A program made the translations under genes and the position numbers. 64,000 nucleotides of DNA from positions 1,075,840 to 1,139,839 of the forward strand of contig NZ_KB893625.1 of assembly GCF_000374125.1 (NCBI RefSeq). Direction: 5' to 3'. The notes below the pieces were generated by a model. It saw nothing but the letters and a program-made list of their open reading frames with translations, was not told the DNA's origin and ran no database searches. Positions 34,385 through 42,104 of this stretch are shown one piece after another (the stretch's first letter is position 1; the number at the start of each line of letters is the position of its first letter). Origin of the DNA: Niabella aurantiaca DSM 17617 (lineage in GTDB: Bacteria > Bacteroidota > Bacteroidia > Chitinophagales > Chitinophagaceae).

Positions 34385-35822
34385 GCCTTTTCATCTTTTG
34401 CTCATTCCGGTGTTCTTTTGTTTGCATGGATGGGCAGAAAATTTTGATTTCATCTCCTTCGGCGACATCCTGCTCCTGAATTTTCAGGTTGTCCTGTCGT
34501 TTGTAATCTTCGCCGTTGTGCTCAGGATCCTCTTAAAGGATCTGCTGTCCGCGGCTCTTTTAACTTCAATAGGAGGGGTATTCTATTTGTTCTTTGGGGC
34601 CATTAAAGACGCGTTAGCCGGAACGCTGTCCGGCAGCTATACGTTCCTGTTGCCGCTGTTCCTGCTGTTGCTCATCATCTTTTTCTTTTTTATCCGTAGC
34701 AGGAAACCGCTTCTTATCAAACTTACGCGCTATTTTAATTTACTCTTTTTTGTATTGGTTGTTATTGATCTGGCAAGTTGTCTGGGACATTCTTTTAATA
34801 GCAAAAAACAGGTGACCAGCTTTGAAAAAGTTCCGGTAAATGAAATGTCTGTGTCAGATAAGCCGGATGTTTATTTTCTGTTGTATGACGAATATGCGGG
34901 CTACAAAACGCTCAGGGATAGTTTTGGTTTTAAAAATGATCTGTTCTATGACCGGTTATCGCATCTGGGCTTTTCGGTGGGTTCAACGTTTTCCAACTAT
35001 AACAAAACGCCCTTTTCGATGGCATCGATCTTTAATATGGATTATGTGAAAGATGGCGATGTTGCCAGGCCGGTGACCACGGCGGTGATCCAGGATCGGT
35101 ATAAGGAGATCCAGGAGGCAAGGGTTTTTGATATTTTTAAATCATTGGGCTACGAGGTCCGCAGCTATTCTGTTTTTACCGTAACGGGGAATAAGCCATT
35201 ATCTGTAAATAGCTTTATACTCAATTCCAACCGCTTGATCGTGGATAAAATGCTGCATAACCGGGTCATAAAGGACCTGGGTTGGTGGTTTGTAACCGGA
35301 CGGCACGCGGTAAAGTTTTTTCAGAATATATATTATGGCGATATCCGGCATTATAATGAAACCGTTGAAGAAAAAGTATTGGCATCATTAAATCCGCAGG
35401 TGGGAAAGCCCCGGCTGATATATGGTCATTTCTTTCTTCCGCATCATCCTTATTTTTATGATAGTCTTGGCCGGCCGAATGAAGGTATCGATCTTTTAAG
35501 CCCGGCGGTTAAGATCGATAAAGGACGCTATCTTTCCTATTTAAAATACAGCAATAAGCAGATCCTTAATGTGGCCCGCCGGGTTGTGGAAACAAACCCT
35601 TCTGCGATTGTGGTCATCATGAGCGACCATGGTTTCAGGGAGCTTAAAAATGATAAGAATACACCACCACTTGCATTTGACAATCTTTGCGCGATCCGGT
35701 TACCCAATGGGAACCGGGAGATCCCGTTTCCCCGTAGTGGGGTAAACCTCTTCAGGTATCTTCTTAATGCGGGGTATCATCAGCGTATTCCGTTTTTGAA
35801 AGATTCCGTTGTTCTTTTTTAA
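34365..35822 (+). CDS. Membrane sulfatase/alkaline-phosphatase superfamily enzyme
   Basis: A 485-residue protein: five N-terminal membrane helices (to about 155) and an extracytoplasmic hydrolase domain. Metal-site candidates are VYFLLYDEYAG (Asp/Glu), NKTPFSMASIFNMDY (the Thr in the nucleophile position, so it needs no formylglycine), GHFFLPHHPYFYD (His) and VVIMSDHGFREL (Asp-His). This layout is that of LtaS/EptA-like phosphoglycerol or phosphoethanolamine transferases. The start at ATG 34365 overlaps the methyltransferase by 20 bases, and the helices support it; the longer frame from TTG 34254 is antisense-free but out of pattern. The last 59 bases overlap the convergent glycosyltransferase. 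Likely role: decorating a surface lipid or glycan. Confidence 0.78.
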   Translation: MTKYRDKPFHLLLIPVFFCLHGWAENFDFISFGDILLLNFQVVLSFVIFAVVLRILLKDLLSAALLTSIGGVFYLFFGAIKDALAGTLSGSYTFLLPLFLLLLIIFFFFIRSRKPLLIKLTRYFNLLFFVLVVIDLASCLGHSFNSKKQVTSFEKVPVNEMSVSDKPDVYFLLYDEYAGYKTLRDSFGFKNDLFYDRLSHLGFSVGSTFSNYNKTPFSMASIFNMDYVKDGDVARPVTTAVIQDRYKEIQEARVFDIFKSLGYEVRSYSVFTVTGNKPLSVNSFILNSNRLIVDKMLHNRVIKDLGWWFVTGRHAVKFFQNIYYGDIRHYNETVEEKVLASLNPQVGKPRLIYGHFFLPHHPYFYDSLGRPNEGIDLLSPAVKIDKGRYLSYLKYSNKQILNVARRVVETNPSAIVVIMSDHGFRELKNDKNTPPLAFDNLCAIRLPNGNREIPFPRSGVNLFRYLLNAGYHQRIPFLKDSVVLF

Positions 35823-36948
35823 CAAAGCGGCTCACCACCTTGCTGATGAAGGGTATTGCCAATATCAGTAGGTGCGGCACAATCGTAACCACGAACCGGT
35901 TATGCCAGTCGTCGCAGGTTAAGATCACACTGCACCAGACGGAAATGACCGCAACGATGCAAAAGCGGAGGAGCCCTCTGTTCATTTTGAACCAGCTGTA
36001 TATTCCCATAGCCGCGAGCGGGTATAATAAAAAAAAGAAGCCCATGAGCAGCCCGTTGTGCACCGGACTAAAGTAGCTTCGGTAGACCCCGAAAAATGCG
36101 ATTGTTCTGTTGAGCGCAAGGGGTGCAAACTGTGAAAAATTGTGCGTGATATAATAAAGAATACCGCCTAGGGAGTTTGGGTTATCACTCAGATTGGGCG
36201 CAGTGTGGTGTACCGGTACACCGCAAATGATCATATTTTCCTTAAAGGGAAGCATAAAATCCAGCTCTCCTCCGCTTCCCATGGCCCGGTCAAGGATCAG
36301 CCAGCCTGTAATGAACAGCGCAATGACGGCGGCTGACAGCACAAAACGGTTGCTGCCCCGGTTCAGTTTTGAGATCAAATAAACAAGCGTTGGAGGGATC
36401 AGCAACAGGCCGGAGGGACGGGTAAGCATTAGTAGCAGGAGGAACCCTACAATAATGGCGAGTGTTTTAAATGTAATACGGCGCTGCTTTAACAGATAGA
36501 CCGTGTACAGTACAATAAGGCTATGGAACAACGACTCCGTTTGCAGGGCTACATTATATTGATGGAACGGGATACAGATCAGCAGAAGGGCGGTAGTGAT
36601 AAAAGCTGTTTTTTTATCAGCAACGGAAATGGTAAACCTGTAGAACAAAGAACAGGCGAGTGCATTTACCAGTAAATGTATAAAAACGACGGTGCCAAAT
36701 CCTAATTTAAGTTGAATGCAGAATGCAATAAGGAATATTTCTAAGCTGTAAAACCAGAAATTGGGTGAGCTGAAGCTACCTGTTTTTAAAAAGGTATGAG
36801 CTTCATGGATGTATTTGACCGCTTCGAAGTCGGTGCGGATTCCGTACTGGATCCATAACCCTGCCTGAACTCCAAGCCAGCAGAGGACCAGGATGGCGGT
36901 AGTACTTTTTGTTACGGGCTTGGTGTCATGTTCTGCTGTACCCCTCAT
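35764..36948 (-). CDS. Polytopic glycosyltransferase (GT39/ArnT-like)
   Basis: A 394-residue membrane protein with nine to eleven helices. The first loop, YGIRTDFEAVKYIHEA, carries the Asp-Phe-Glu acidic pair that serves as catalytic site in GT-C enzymes (usually DE or DD after helix 1). LTRPSGLLLIPP is the mid-protein Arg-Pro motif. Such enzymes move a sugar from a polyprenyl phosphate to a lipid or protein outside the inner membrane. Its ATG overlaps the ribE stop (ATGA, 36945-36948), so it is translated with ribE. It converges with the sulfatase-type gene, overlapping it by 59 bases. Confidence 0.72.
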   Translation of the reverse strand: MRGTAEHDTKPVTKSTTAILVLCWLGVQAGLWIQYGIRTDFEAVKYIHEAHTFLKTGSFSSPNFWFYSLEIFLIAFCIQLKLGFGTVVFIHLLVNALACSLFYRFTISVADKKTAFITTALLLICIPFHQYNVALQTESLFHSLIVLYTVYLLKQRRITFKTLAIIVGFLLLLMLTRPSGLLLIPPTLVYLISKLNRGSNRFVLSAAVIALFITGWLILDRAMGSGGELDFMLPFKENMIICGVPVHHTAPNLSDNPNSLGGILYYITHNFSQFAPLALNRTIAFFGVYRSYFSPVHNGLLMGFFFLLYPLAAMGIYSWFKMNRGLLRFCIVAVISVWCSVILTCDDWHNRFVVTIVPHLLILAIPFISKVVSRFVKKEQRNLSKTEYADDTPH

Positions 36949-37547
36949 TGCAGCATGTTTTTTTCCAGCTCCCTGCTCCTCAAAATATATTTCCCGATCA
37001 CGTCAAACTCCAGGTTCACCGTATCGCCCGTTTGCAGCTGCCCCATATTGGTATGGGCAAGGGTATAGGGGATGATGGCTACTGTAAAGCGGGTATCGGT
37101 AATATTAAAAACAGTGAGGCTGATGCCGTTGAGGCTGATGGACCCCTTTTCGATCACCAGGGGAGCAAATTTTTGGTCGAACGCAAACGTAAACTCCGTG
37201 CTTCCGTCTTTTGGAACAACCGCCTGGCAAACGGCTGTTCCGTCCACATGCCCCTGTACAATATGACCATCCAGGCGGTCATTCAGGATCATGCACCGCT
37301 CCAGGTTTACCGTGGTTCCCGGTTGCCAGTTGCTCAGGTTGCTTACCGCCAGGGTTTCTGCCACCGCAGTTACCTGGTGCCTGTTCCGGGCAATGGCTTC
37401 CACAGTAAGGCAAACACCATTATGGCTCACGCTCTGGTCTTCCTTCAGCTCCGCGGAAACCGCACTTTCGATCCAATAAGTAAGATTGGTACCTTCTTCA
37501 TGACGCGAAACCACGGTTCCGGTTGCCTCAATAATTCCTGTAAACAT
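36945..37547 (-). CDS. ribE: Riboflavin synthase alpha chain
   Basis: A 200-residue enzyme joining two lumazine molecules into riboflavin. MFTGIIEATGTVVS starts the first lumazine-binding barrel, SVSHNGVCLTVEAI is its substrate loop, and the second barrel repeats the pattern with HIVQGHVDGTAVCQ and GSISLNGISLTVFNI. The internal duplication and length are normal. No other rib gene is near. It shares an ATGA junction with a glycosyltransferase gene downstream. Confidence 0.96.
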   Translation of the reverse strand: MFTGIIEATGTVVSRHEEGTNLTYWIESAVSAELKEDQSVSHNGVCLTVEAIARNRHQVTAVAETLAVSNLSNWQPGTTVNLERCMILNDRLDGHIVQGHVDGTAVCQAVVPKDGSTEFTFAFDQKFAPLVIEKGSISLNGISLTVFNITDTRFTVAIIPYTLAHTNMGQLQTGDTVNLEFDVIGKYILRSRELEKNMLQ

Positions 37548-37598
37548 GCGCCAAATTTCCGGGAAGAAATTGAAAATTCGGGATTTAGGATTTGAAAT

Positions 37599-37628
37599 TT
37601 GGTATTTTATATTTTTCCCCTATCTTTG
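37599..37628 (+). promoter_or_regulatory. rpsU promoter
   Basis: TTG at 37599-37601, a 19-base spacer, and TATCTTTG at 37621-37628: a textbook Bacteroidota promoter. Transcription should begin near 37634, giving a leader of about 35 bases. Confidence 0.75.
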
Positions 37629-37646
37629 CAATCCTAAAAAATGACC

Positions 37647-37655
37647 AAAGGAGGT
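37647..37655 (+). promoter_or_regulatory. Strong Shine-Dalgarno sequence before rpsU
   Basis: AAAGGAGGT is complementary to the 16S rRNA 3' end over nine bases, 13 bases before ATG 37669. Other genes here lack such a site. In Bacteroidota ribosomes the anti-SD is sequestered with the help of bS21, and rpsU is known to keep a strong SD that lets ribosomes lacking bS21 make more of it; the site here fits that autoregulation. Confidence 0.8.
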
Positions 37656-37668
37656 ATAAAAATATTTT

Positions 37669-37866
37669 ATGTTAATTATTGATTCTAAAGACTGCGAAAA
37701 CATTGATAAGGCTTTAAAGAAGTACAAAAAGAAATTCGAAAAGTCGAAAACTTTGTTGCAATTGCGTGAACGTCAGCATTTTACAAAACCATCGGTGAAG
37801 AGCCGCGGACAGCGTTTAAAAGCAATTTACAAGCAGCAGATCGCCAGCGGTAAAATAGAATTATAA
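37669..37866 (+). CDS. rpsU: Small ribosomal subunit protein bS21
   Basis: A 65-residue basic protein (DSKDCENIDKALKKYKKKFEKSKTLLQLRERQHFTKPSVKSRGQ) with the standard bS21 pattern. In Bacteroidota bS21, with bS18 and bS6, holds the 16S tail and masks the anti-Shine-Dalgarno. It has its own promoter and terminator and a strong SD. An overlapping 13-codon frame begins at ATG 37641 and runs through the SD into rpsU in another frame; it is probably accidental. Confidence 0.96.
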   Translation: MLIIDSKDCENIDKALKKYKKKFEKSKTLLQLRERQHFTKPSVKSRGQRLKAIYKQQIASGKIEL

Positions 37867-37893
37867 AATAGTTGATATTTTATATAATATTGT

Positions 37894-37923
37894 AACCTCA
37901 AGTACTTACTTGAGGTTTTTTTT
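37894..37923 (+). terminator. rpsU terminator directly abutting the xer start codon
   Basis: AACCTCAAGTA pairs with TACTTGAGGTT (11 bp, loop CT) followed by six T residues; the next base is the A of the xer ATG at 37924. Confidence 0.9.
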
Positions 37924-38829
37924 ATGCCGGAACGGTTATCAGACCATATTGAACCCTTTATCAGCTATCTGAAGTTTGAAAAAAGATACTCCCGGCACAC
38001 GGTAACGGCCTATTCGACCGATCTGCGTGCATTTTCAGATTATATCACGCCGGTTTACGGGGATGCGCCCATCGGGGAAATATCCTACCTGTATATCCGG
38101 AGCTGGCTGGCAGACCTGATGGAACAAGGGCTTACCGCCCGGAGCGTTAACCGCAAGATCTCTACCCTGAAGTCGTTCTTTAAGTACCATATCAAAGTGG
38201 GCACGATCGGGGAGAACCCCATGTTCCGGATCATAGCGCCAAAAACAAGTAAACGCCTGCCTTCTTTTGTGAACGAGCAGGATATGAAAACACTGAACGA
38301 AACGCTTACGCGGGCTACCGAGGATTGGAAGAGCCTGAATGCGAAAATGCTGATCCAGCTCTTTTATGGCACGGGAATGCGTTTGAGCGAGCTGATCCAG
38401 CTGAAAACGGACCAGGTGGATCTGAGCCGGAAACAGGTTAAGGTATTGGGAAAGGGCAACAAAGAACGGGTGCTGCCCCTGGACCTGGTACTGGTCGCCT
38501 CAATACAGGAGTATAACGAGCTGAAACGAAAACAGTTTGCAGATCTGCCCGGTGAGTTGCTGGTAACGGAAAAAGGGAAAAAGCTCTATCCCAAATATGC
38601 CTACCTGCTGGTGAAGAAGCACCTGTCGGCCGTTGCCACACTGGATAAAAAGAGCCCGCATGTGCTGCGGCACAGCTTTGCCACACACCTCATGAATAAC
38701 GGGGCAGAAATAAAAGCGGTAAAAGATCTGCTGGGGCATGCAAGCCTCGCCGCTACCCAGGTTTACACCCATAATTCCATAGAAAAACTGAAAGACGTGT
38801 ACCGGAAAGCGCATCCTAAGGCGCGCTAA
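37924..38829 (+). CDS. Tyrosine recombinase XerC/XerD family
   Basis: A 301-residue site-specific recombinase. The N-terminal SAM-like domain (FISYLKFEKRYSRHTVTAYSTDLRAF) binds DNA; the catalytic residues are Arg153 (GTGMRLSE), the KVLGKGNKERVLPL beta-hairpin lysine, His246 and Arg249 (HVLRHSF), His272 (LGHASL) and nucleophile Tyr281 (QVYTHNS). This length and pattern fit the chromosomal Xer enzymes that resolve dimers at dif; its place between rpsU and hpf is usual in Bacteroidota, so it is not a mobile-element integrase. The ATG follows the rpsU terminator without a gap, so its mRNA depends on read-through or a start inside the hairpin region. Confidence 0.92.
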   Translation: MPERLSDHIEPFISYLKFEKRYSRHTVTAYSTDLRAFSDYITPVYGDAPIGEISYLYIRSWLADLMEQGLTARSVNRKISTLKSFFKYHIKVGTIGENPMFRIIAPKTSKRLPSFVNEQDMKTLNETLTRATEDWKSLNAKMLIQLFYGTGMRLSELIQLKTDQVDLSRKQVKVLGKGNKERVLPLDLVLVASIQEYNELKRKQFADLPGELLVTEKGKKLYPKYAYLLVKKHLSAVATLDKKSPHVLRHSFATHLMNNGAEIKAVKDLLGHASLAATQVYTHNSIEKLKDVYRKAHPKAR

Positions 38830-38978
38830 AAAAGCGGTGCAAAAAAGGGGAGAAATTCTCCCAAAAATTAGCATTTAATTTTGGGAATCGATATCTTTTT
38901 TGATTAACTTTAGGCTAAAGAGCATCAGATCTTTGAAATAGGAAAAATATCGATTATTCACTTTTAAATTCAACTATC

Positions 38979-39278
38979 ATGAATGTGAACATTCAAACGG
39001 TTAATTTTAACGCAGACAGGAAGTTGATTGAGTCAATCAACCACAAAATGGACAAATTAGCTACATTTCACGATCGCATCATTGGTACGGATGTCTATCT
39101 GAAGTTAGACAACATCGTACACAATATTAAAGATAAGATAGTAGAGATCAGGGTACAGGTGCCCCGGCATAGTTTCTTTGTAAAAACCACCAGCAAATCT
39201 TTTGAAGAGTCGTTTGAAAATGCTTTCGATTCTTTAGTAAACCAGGTAAAAAGACGTAAAGAAAAAATGATCGCGTAG
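38979..39278 (+). CDS. hpf: Ribosome hibernation-promoting factor (short form)
   Basis: A 99-residue HPF/RaiA protein: MNVNIQTVNFNADRKLIESINHKMDKLATFHDRIIGTDVYLKLD then EIRVQVPRHSFFVKTTSKSFEESFENAFDSLVNQVKRRKEK. It binds the decoding site of idle ribosomes. The C-terminal dimerisation domain of long HPF is absent. It ends with a strong terminator at 39329. Confidence 0.95.
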   Translation: MNVNIQTVNFNADRKLIESINHKMDKLATFHDRIIGTDVYLKLDNIVHNIKDKIVEIRVQVPRHSFFVKTTSKSFEESFENAFDSLVNQVKRRKEKMIA

Positions 39279-39328
39279 ATCATATCCGCAAAAGAAAAAA
39301 TAACTATATATATTATCCATATTCGTTC

Positions 39329-39363
39329 AGCCCCGCCCCGGTTTTCCGGGGCGGGGCTTTTTA
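39329..39363 (+). terminator. hpf terminator
   Basis: AGCCCCGCCCCGG (39329-39341) pairs with CCGGGGCGGGGCT (39346-39358) around TTTT, followed by T residues. Confidence 0.92.
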
Positions 39364-39565
39364 TTGCTGATGCCCGGTTAACAAATGATTAACGGGGAAC
39401 GGTGCCGCTAATGGCCCGGGAAAACGGTCTTAAGGCCGGAACATGAGCTAAAACACGCAGTGTTAGTTATTTGAGTATACTTTTTTGGTCTTGTTATCAT
39501 AGTTTGGCACAGTTTTATGTATATACTAAAATAGATTTTTAATTCGGACTTAAAACGTATCTATT

Positions 39566-40099
39566 ATGATGAAGAGAATTATACCTTTTGCAGTGATTGC
39601 AGTAATGTTACTGGCCGTAGCCTGCCGCAATACCAAGAAAGAAGACAGTACCGGCGCTATTCCCGTGCAGGATACCTTAGGACTGGCCGAGTATCAGAAA
39701 TGGAAAATGGAAAATGAAGTGCGCAACCGCCTGGAGCAGGAACAGCAGGCTGAAGTGGCTCCGGCCGCGGCGGCCCCCGCACGTTCTTCCTCTGCGAGAA
39801 GCAGTTCAAGAAGCAGTGGCAGCCGGGGTACCACTTATAACAGTGGTGGAAACGGCGATTATTCTTCCGGCTCTGCAGGAACAACCGAGGCTCCGGCACC
39901 GGCTCCCCAGAAAAAAAGAATGAGCCACACGGCTAAAGGCGCAATCGTAGGTGCAGCTTCCGGTGCGATCATCGGTGCAGTGGCAAACAAAAAGAACCGT
40001 TTGGGAGGCGGTGTGGTTGGTGGTGTGATCGGCGCGGCAACCGGTGCAGGTGTGGGTGCCATTGTGGATAAAAAAGAACGTCAACGTAATGGCTATTAA
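39566..40099 (+). CDS. Glycine-zipper lipoprotein
   Basis: A 177-residue protein with a lipobox (VMLLAVAC, Cys20). The middle is a low-complexity Ala/Ser/Arg/Gly linker (about 60-110). The C-terminus is a glycine zipper, TAKGAIVGAASGAIIGAVANKKNRLGGGVVGGVIGAATGAGVGAIVDKK, of the YMGG/2TM type that inserts as two close helices. Such proteins are found in outer-membrane integrity and stress settings; no exact role is known. A terminator follows. Confidence 0.75.
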   Translation: MMKRIIPFAVIAVMLLAVACRNTKKEDSTGAIPVQDTLGLAEYQKWKMENEVRNRLEQEQQAEVAPAAAAPARSSSARSSSRSSGSRGTTYNSGGNGDYSSGSAGTTEAPAPAPQKKRMSHTAKGAIVGAASGAIIGAVANKKNRLGGGVVGGVIGAATGAGVGAIVDKKERQRNGY

Positions 40100-40115
40100 T
40101 GATTGAATAATACAA

Positions 40116-40146
40116 ACGGTCCGGATGAATTTCGGGCCGTTTTTTT
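40116..40146 (+). terminator. Terminator after the glycine-zipper lipoprotein
   Basis: ACGGTCCG pairs with CGGGCCGT (one G-T pair) and a run of seven T follows. Confidence 0.85.
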
Positions 40147-40216
40147 GTATTCATGATCATTGCTGACAATATATTTGTTTAAAGCTGTATTTATTAATCC
40201 TTAGAAAATAACTAAA

Positions 40217-40804
40217 ATGATGAAACAAACATTAGGCCTGGCCCTGAGCATGGCGCTGCTGGCTGCTTGCAACAGTTCTGAAACCCGGTCGCCGGAAAGC
40301 GCCGCCGATTCTACGGGAACAGCTGTAGTTACTGTAGATACCAATGCGGTTGTCGCTCCAACTGCCGTTCAATACACGGATGGCGATGTGATCCTGAAAG
40401 AAGGAAAAGTGTATGTGTACACCAACGGAAGCTGGGTGGCTGCCGATAAAGAGATCAAGCTGGACAACGGCATCATCATTACCCCCGATGGAACGGTAAA
40501 GAGCAAGGACGGAAAAGTTGTGGTACTGCAGGAAGGAGAGTATGTGAATAAGTCCGGCGGCTTTTTTGACCGTACCGGTAATGCCATAGACAACGCATGG
40601 GACAAAACCAAGGAGGGGGTGTCAAAAGGGGCAGAAGCCACCAGGGATGCCACCCAAAGAGCGGCTGACGCTACAAAAGAAGGTGTGGAAAAAGGCGTGG
40701 AGGCTACAAAAGATGCCGCGCAAAAGACCGGCGAAGCCATTAAAAAAGGTGCAAAGAAAGTAGGAGATAAGACCAGGGAGGTCGTGGACGATATTAAAAA
40801 ATAA
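40217..40804 (+). CDS. DUF6799-type lipoprotein with LEA-like tail
   Basis: A 195-residue lipoprotein (signal SMALLAAC, Cys18). Residues about 52-115 (YTDGDVILKEGKVYVYTNGSWVAADKEIKLDNGIIITPDGTVKSKDGKVVVLQEGEYV) match the DUF6799 pattern of short beta repeats. Residues 118-195 are 11-residue-type Ala/Lys/Glu/Thr repeats (DKTKEGVSKGAEATRDATQRAADATKEGVEKGVEATKDAAQ) typical of LEA or apolipoprotein-like helices that protect proteins or membranes in dry or stressed cells. Two similar tails occur in lipoproteins at 51303 and 51936. Confidence 0.72.
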   Translation: MMKQTLGLALSMALLAACNSSETRSPESAADSTGTAVVTVDTNAVVAPTAVQYTDGDVILKEGKVYVYTNGSWVAADKEIKLDNGIIITPDGTVKSKDGKVVVLQEGEYVNKSGGFFDRTGNAIDNAWDKTKEGVSKGAEATRDATQRAADATKEGVEKGVEATKDAAQKTGEAIKKGAKKVGDKTREVVDDIKK

Positions 40805-40836
40805 CCAGCACAGCATTTTCGATTATGTTTTGATGA

Positions 40837-40868
40837 AGGGGCCGGGCAACCGGCCCCTGTTTTTTTTT
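40837..40868 (+). terminator. Terminator after the DUF6799 lipoprotein
   Basis: AGGGGCCGG-GCAA-CCGGCCCCT followed by G and ten T residues. Confidence 0.92.
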
Positions 40869-41165
40869 GAAGCAAAAGGCATCGCGGGATCCCGGGGAGC
40901 CGCCGCTTTTCACGTGTCGCTTATCAGTAGGTGAGAAGTGAACTGTTGAGGATTTGGTTCTCGATGCTTATTGCTCATGGGTTTCCGACTTCCACAGAAA
41001 ATTCGGGGACCCTGGTATTTCGTATTTGGATGCTGAATACCGGATACCGTTGTAATCGCTCAGTAGAAATTTATTCATGGAGTAACGATCGCAAACAGTC
41101 TGATAACTGAAAGCTGAAGGCCTAGGCGGGATGCTGAATTCCTGGTCCTGATAACTCTGCCCGCG
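40869..41165. repeat. Gap with degenerate word repeats
   Basis: This 297-base gap between convergent genes contains the words AGTAGGTGAGAAGTGAACTG (near 40925), GGTATTTCGTATTTGG (41010), GATGCTGAATACCGGATACC (41028) and TGATAACTGAAAGCTGAAGG (41101). The first two recur at 45398-45475 and the last at 6112-6146. No reading frame of note. Confidence 0.5.
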
Positions 41166-42050
41166 TTATGCCGGACTCCGCAATGTTTTGATCAATGCTG
41201 CAAATTCCTCCTGTTCGTAACCTGCTTCTTTTGCCCTTTTGAGCCAGTTTGCCGCAAATTGGGGAAACTCACTGTTGATGCCGCTTAGCTTTGCAGTGGA
41301 CAGGATTCTTTCTGCAGCGCTAACGGAAATGGCGAGCGGGCTTTGCGATATCCTAAAATCACCGCTACTGATTACGGCACCCTCGTGTTTCAGAAACTCG
41401 CCCATACCGGGTGCTATTTCAGCAATAATATTACCATATTCCTCTACGTCAAAGTTCTCAGATTCAGCGATGAGTGCGCCATGAAAGAAACCGATGGCCG
41501 CTCCATAGATATAGGAAAGCGTAGCTGTATCAAGGGCGGCAGCAGCGGCAATATTTTTGCCAAGGTATTTCAAGTTTCCGCCCAAAATTTTTAGGGTGTC
41601 TTCAATTGCTGCATATTTTTCCGTATCGCCCGAAAACAATATGGTGGTATCGGGCTGTGCCATCTGTTCCGGCGCCACCTGTATAGCCCCATCCAGGTAA
41701 TATGCCTGTTTATTCCTGAACCAGGCTTCACTTTGGCGTGCCTCCTGTGCCGTACCGGTTGTCAACTGTACAATGATCTTGCCATTCAACACTGTTTCCG
41801 TTTCGACCGCGGCAAAAAGTGCCGTTGCTATGGCATAGTTGTGCACGATGACAATGCTCAATGGGCTGGCTTCAACGGCCTCGTGTAGCGTTTCGACGAG
41901 TTTGGCGCCTTCTTGTACCAGTTGTCGTGCTTTTGCTGCTGTCCGGTTGAACACGGTAACTTCAAACCCTTTTTGCAGATAGAGCTGCGCAATTTTTATG
42001 CCCATAGGGCCAAGACCGATAACACTGATTTGATTTTTACTTGTTTCCAT
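41166..42050 (-). CDS. Imine-reductase-like NAD(P)-dependent oxidoreductase (6PGDH/HIBADH fold)
   Basis: A 294-residue enzyme. ISVIGLGPMGIKIAQLYLQKGFEVTVFNRT (8-37) is the NADP-binding Rossmann with an Asn-Arg-Thr end that prefers NADPH; LTTGTAQEARQSEAWF and YLDGAIQVAPEQM are the beta-hydroxyacid-dehydrogenase blocks, and the helical C-terminal domain (IYGAAIGFFHGALIAES) builds the dimer. Family members include imine reductases and 3-hydroxyisobutyrate dehydrogenase relatives. The usual catalytic Lys (GxxGxGxxxKxxxN) is replaced by AAALDTATLSY, which points to the imine-reductase group. It is divergent from an HxlR regulator that probably controls it. Confidence 0.82.
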   Translation of the reverse strand: METSKNQISVIGLGPMGIKIAQLYLQKGFEVTVFNRTAAKARQLVQEGAKLVETLHEAVEASPLSIVIVHNYAIATALFAAVETETVLNGKIIVQLTTGTAQEARQSEAWFRNKQAYYLDGAIQVAPEQMAQPDTTILFSGDTEKYAAIEDTLKILGGNLKYLGKNIAAAAALDTATLSYIYGAAIGFFHGALIAESENFDVEEYGNIIAEIAPGMGEFLKHEGAVISSGDFRISQSPLAISVSAAERILSTAKLSGINSEFPQFAANWLKRAKEAGYEQEEFAALIKTLRSPA

Positions 42051-42073
42051 TTTGTCTTTGTGTTTTATTTATG

Positions 42074-42104
42074 CAAATGTAGATTGCACCAACCTGCGGT
42101 GCAA
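42074..42104 (-). promoter_or_regulatory. Promoter of the imine-reductase-like gene
   Basis: On the minus strand TTG (42104-42102), a 20-base spacer and TACATTTG (42081-42074), a perfect Bacteroidota pair, 23 bases before the start codon. Confidence 0.7.

Noticed and set aside
37641..37682. Thirteen-codon frame overlapping the rpsU start
   Set aside because: No conserved features, and its ATG lies upstream of the SD, so it is unlikely to be efficiently translated; kept only as a note in the rpsU finding.
37924..38829. Xer-type recombinase as integrase of a mobile element
   Set aside because: It is flanked by rpsU and hpf as in many Bacteroidota chromosomes and has housekeeping Xer motifs; no attachment repeats or cargo genes.
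482..39309. A 16-base word GAAAAAATAACTATAT shared by 482-497 and the region after hpf (39294-39309)
   Set aside because: Very AT-rich and only two copies with no further flanking similarity; probably chance.
39566..40099. Large alternative frames on the minus strand over the glycine-zipper gene
   Set aside because: Products are low-complexity Thr/Pro/Cys-rich mirrors of the Gly/Ala coding strand.
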